Source: a virus
Virus record (IMG/VR): IMGVR_UViG_3300037459_000019
Span: 1-37,530 of that record
Length of the DNA stretch: 37,530 bases
Strand: one strand, 5' to 3'
In this document: piece after piece, positions 35,993 to 37,530 of the stretch
Position numbering within the stretch: position 1 is the stretch's first letter
Layout: each line of letters begins with the position of its first letter
Notes under the pieces: generated by a model
What the model was told of the DNA's origin: nothing
Databases searched by the model: none
The model's input: only the letters and a program-made list of their open reading frames with translations
Position numbers and translations under genes: made by a program

Positions 35993-37530
35993 CTAATCCA
36001 CCCGGTAAGTCAGTATTGTTATCTAATTCAAGCTTAGTAATAGCTAAAGCTTCATCAGACTGTTGTTTACTAGTTGTTTGTGCTGTATCAATATTGAATT
36101 GACGCATCTCTTCTTGTAACTTGGCGATATCTAAAGCGGCTTTCTTATTGTCTGACTCTGATTTACCTTCTAGCTTGATCATCTCAACTTCAGATAATGC
36201 TTGAAGCTGCCTAATCTGCTCGCCTTGTTGTTCAATAATTTGTTGCTGCTGAACACCTGTAATATTTAACTGCTCGTTTTGTGCTCTTAATAACTCGTCT
36301 GGTTCTTCAGGATTATTAAAGAATTCGTTTGTTCTTGGGAATCCTAAGCCATCAGTAATACGGTTTAATGTATTGTAAATATCTTTATCATCAACAAGAG
36401 GTGATTGTGTAGCCTTTAACTGTGATTGAATAGCATAGATACCCTGTAAATTCTCTACAGACTTTTCATTATTACCAGCACCTAAACCTACATTAGACTC
36501 AATATGATGCTTACTTTTCCATTGGGTAGGGTTAACAGTTAATGCTTTACCTAATACTCTAAATTCTGTTTGTGTATCTTGAAACCTTGATACTAACCAC
36601 GCGATACCTTCATATAGTTTACGAAAGCCTGTTTCCGCATAGTTACGAGCGATAAGTTCCATCTTTTCATCGCCTTTAGCCTCGATACCATTAAATCTTG
36701 TTGCAGTTTCCTTGCCTATTGAGTCAGCATCTAAACCCTGATTAGCCATGTTAGCGCCAGTTGTTTGCGCTCTTGCTCCGTCTACATACTGAATAACTTG
36801 TAATGTTTTATCGCCAGTGTAAGGAATAACCAAGGGCATGACCGCCTGTTGTGGCAATACGTTTGTATCGTCATCCATACGAATAACGCCATTATCTCTG
36901 TAAGTTAACATATCATCTAGATCAACGTCAGGGTGTACAACGTTACGAGGTCTTTGTGATATACGAATATTATCATTAAGGCCGCGTACTAAAGCTGTTT
37001 TCTGTAATTGTGTCGGGTATGTTATCTCTGCCCTACTGCGACCGATAGCTTTGTGAGGCATTAATATTGCTGATAATGAGGCATAAGGAACATGGTTATA
37101 ATATTCATTAACCAGAATCTTATTACCGGATATCATAACGTGTCTACGCTCTGCGATACCATCACCATCAAAATCAATCTTGACGTATAAGTCTGATATC
37201 TCTACATACTGACTAGCCCATTCATTTATACTTGAATCTGGATTGTTGCCGCCTTGGTCTCGATCACGTACTGCTTTAATATTTGAATCGCGGTTATCTT
37301 CTTTATCAACAGTCGATAATATAGCTATAAGCTTTCGATCAAACCCTTCTGCCAATAATTCACCGCGAGTCTTTCTAACTCTATCGCCAACTAACTCAGC
37401 ATCATCAACACTAGTAGCATTGCGTGATATTAAAAATGATTCAGGAGGTATATTAAGAATACAAACCTTTTTAGTTTCGCGTGTTACTTTAAATTTTAAA
37501 TCCCATACACCTGGGCTTGTTTCTTCTTGT
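35985..37530 (-). CDS. Portal protein, C-terminal part (begins at left end of window)
   Basis: Open to the right edge with no start, this is the rest of the portal gene whose first 175 or so codons lie at 116-639 once ends are joined. P22-type portal features include DLYVKIDFDGDGIAERRHVM with VNEYYNHVPYASLSAILMPH, RAEITYPTQLQKTALVRGLN, and GANMANQGLDADSIGKETAT. The C-terminal 110 residues are Gln- and Glu-rich coiled coil (QQQIIEQQGEQIRQLQALSE), matching the barrel region of P22-like portals. A start at 37355 would be an artefact of the window edge. Confidence 0.87.
   Translation of the reverse strand, partial: QEETSPGVWDLKFKVTRETKKVCILNIPPESFLISRNATSVDDAELVGDRVRKTRGELLAEGFDRKLIAILSTVDKEDNRDSNIKAVRDRDQGGNNPDSSINEWASQYVEISDLYVKIDFDGDGIAERRHVMISGNKILVNEYYNHVPYASLSAILMPHKAIGRSRAEITYPTQLQKTALVRGLNDNIRISQRPRNVVHPDVDLDDMLTYRDNGVIRMDDDTNVLPQQAVMPLVIPYTGDKTLQVIQYVDGARAQTTGANMANQGLDADSIGKETATRFNGIEAKGDEKMELIARNYAETGFRKLYEGIAWLVSRFQDTQTEFRVLGKALTVNPTQWKSKHHIESNVGLGAGNNEKSVENLQGIYAIQSQLKATQSPLVDDKDIYNTLNRITDGLGFPRTNEFFNNPEEPDELLRAQNEQLNITGVQQQQIIEQQGEQIRQLQALSEVEMIKLEGKSESDNKKAALDIAKLQEEMRQFNIDTAQTTSKQQSDEALAITKLELDNNTDLPGGLDA
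37417..37530. repeat. Right copy of terminal direct repeat
   Basis: Aligns with 2-115 without gaps. The last 67 bases are identical and the first 47 have seven differences, several at third codon positions and four changing an amino acid of the portal. Read with the left copy it shows the sequence is circularly closed and that at least two variants exist. Confidence 0.9.

Noticed and set aside
35985-37355. Start of the portal at 37355
   Set aside because: The frame stays open to the right edge and continues in the left end, with conserved portal sequence upstream of that methionine.
1-37530. CRISPR array, IS element or transposase
   Set aside because: No regularly spaced repeats with unique spacers, no transposase and no terminal inverted repeats were found. 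The HTH gene at 17982 has no catalytic domain.

Overview
The window is essentially one complete tailed-phage genome from a circular or terminally redundant assembly. The last 114 bases repeat the first 115, and the portal gene runs off the left end and back in at the right end in one continuous frame (524 + 1546 nt = 689 codons plus stop). Closed on itself, the circle is about 37.4 kb. The DNA is visibly A+T-rich. Gene families (P22-type portal, gp4, gp10, gp14, ejection proteins and tailspike head-binding domain; SU10-type capsid protein; RecT/YqaJ; RusA; YbcO-like nuclease) point to a short-tailed (podovirus-like) phage of a Gram-negative, probably low-GC gammaproteobacterium. The host is inferred, not shown.

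Layout. (1) Late virion genes are on the minus strand and read right to left: portal, scaffold, SU10-type major capsid protein, head-completion proteins (gp4- and gp10-like), fibre-like proteins, gp14-like protein, three ejection proteins with an HNH homing endonuclease inserted among them, and two beta-helix tailspikes (37530 down to 20189). The portal is followed across the junction by its own N-terminus at 1-639. (2) At 1068-5042, also minus, lie large and small terminase, a holin-like protein, membrane proteins, a lipoprotein and an M15 peptidase endolysin. (3) At 5111-7528, minus, is a recombination operon (small ORF, RecT, YqaJ exonuclease, SSB) ended by a terminator. (4) At 7550-8930 is the control region: operator-like repeats, a small XRE repressor and an AP2-type endonuclease reading rightward. 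(5) At 8970-11355, minus, is an accessory stretch of small unknown genes plus a second AP2-type endonuclease. (6) From 11462 rightward come an Arc-like RHH protein, about 550 bp of structured, mostly non-coding DNA, then DEAD-box helicase, Toprim primase and C5 DNA methyltransferase. (7) At 15893-17054, minus, are a homing endonuclease, a GTA-type holin and a lipoprotein. (8) At 17181-19512, plus, is a tightly overlapping run of small genes ending in a YbcO-like nuclease and a RusA resolvase.

How it fits together. RecT, YqaJ and SSB supply single-strand annealing recombination. Helicase and primase drive replication, RusA and YbcO-like enzymes resolve branched DNA before packaging, and the methyltransferase probably protects DNA from host restriction. 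I see no integrase, recombinase or partition gene, so despite two or three small repressor-like proteins lysogeny is not supported. The least explained items are a possible pseudoknotted RNA at 11630-11720, an antisense two-gene cassette between portal and terminase, an endonuclease whose ribosome site lies inside a hairpin, and a gene with a duplicated operator and internal start. None is established as a new system; each is a lead.
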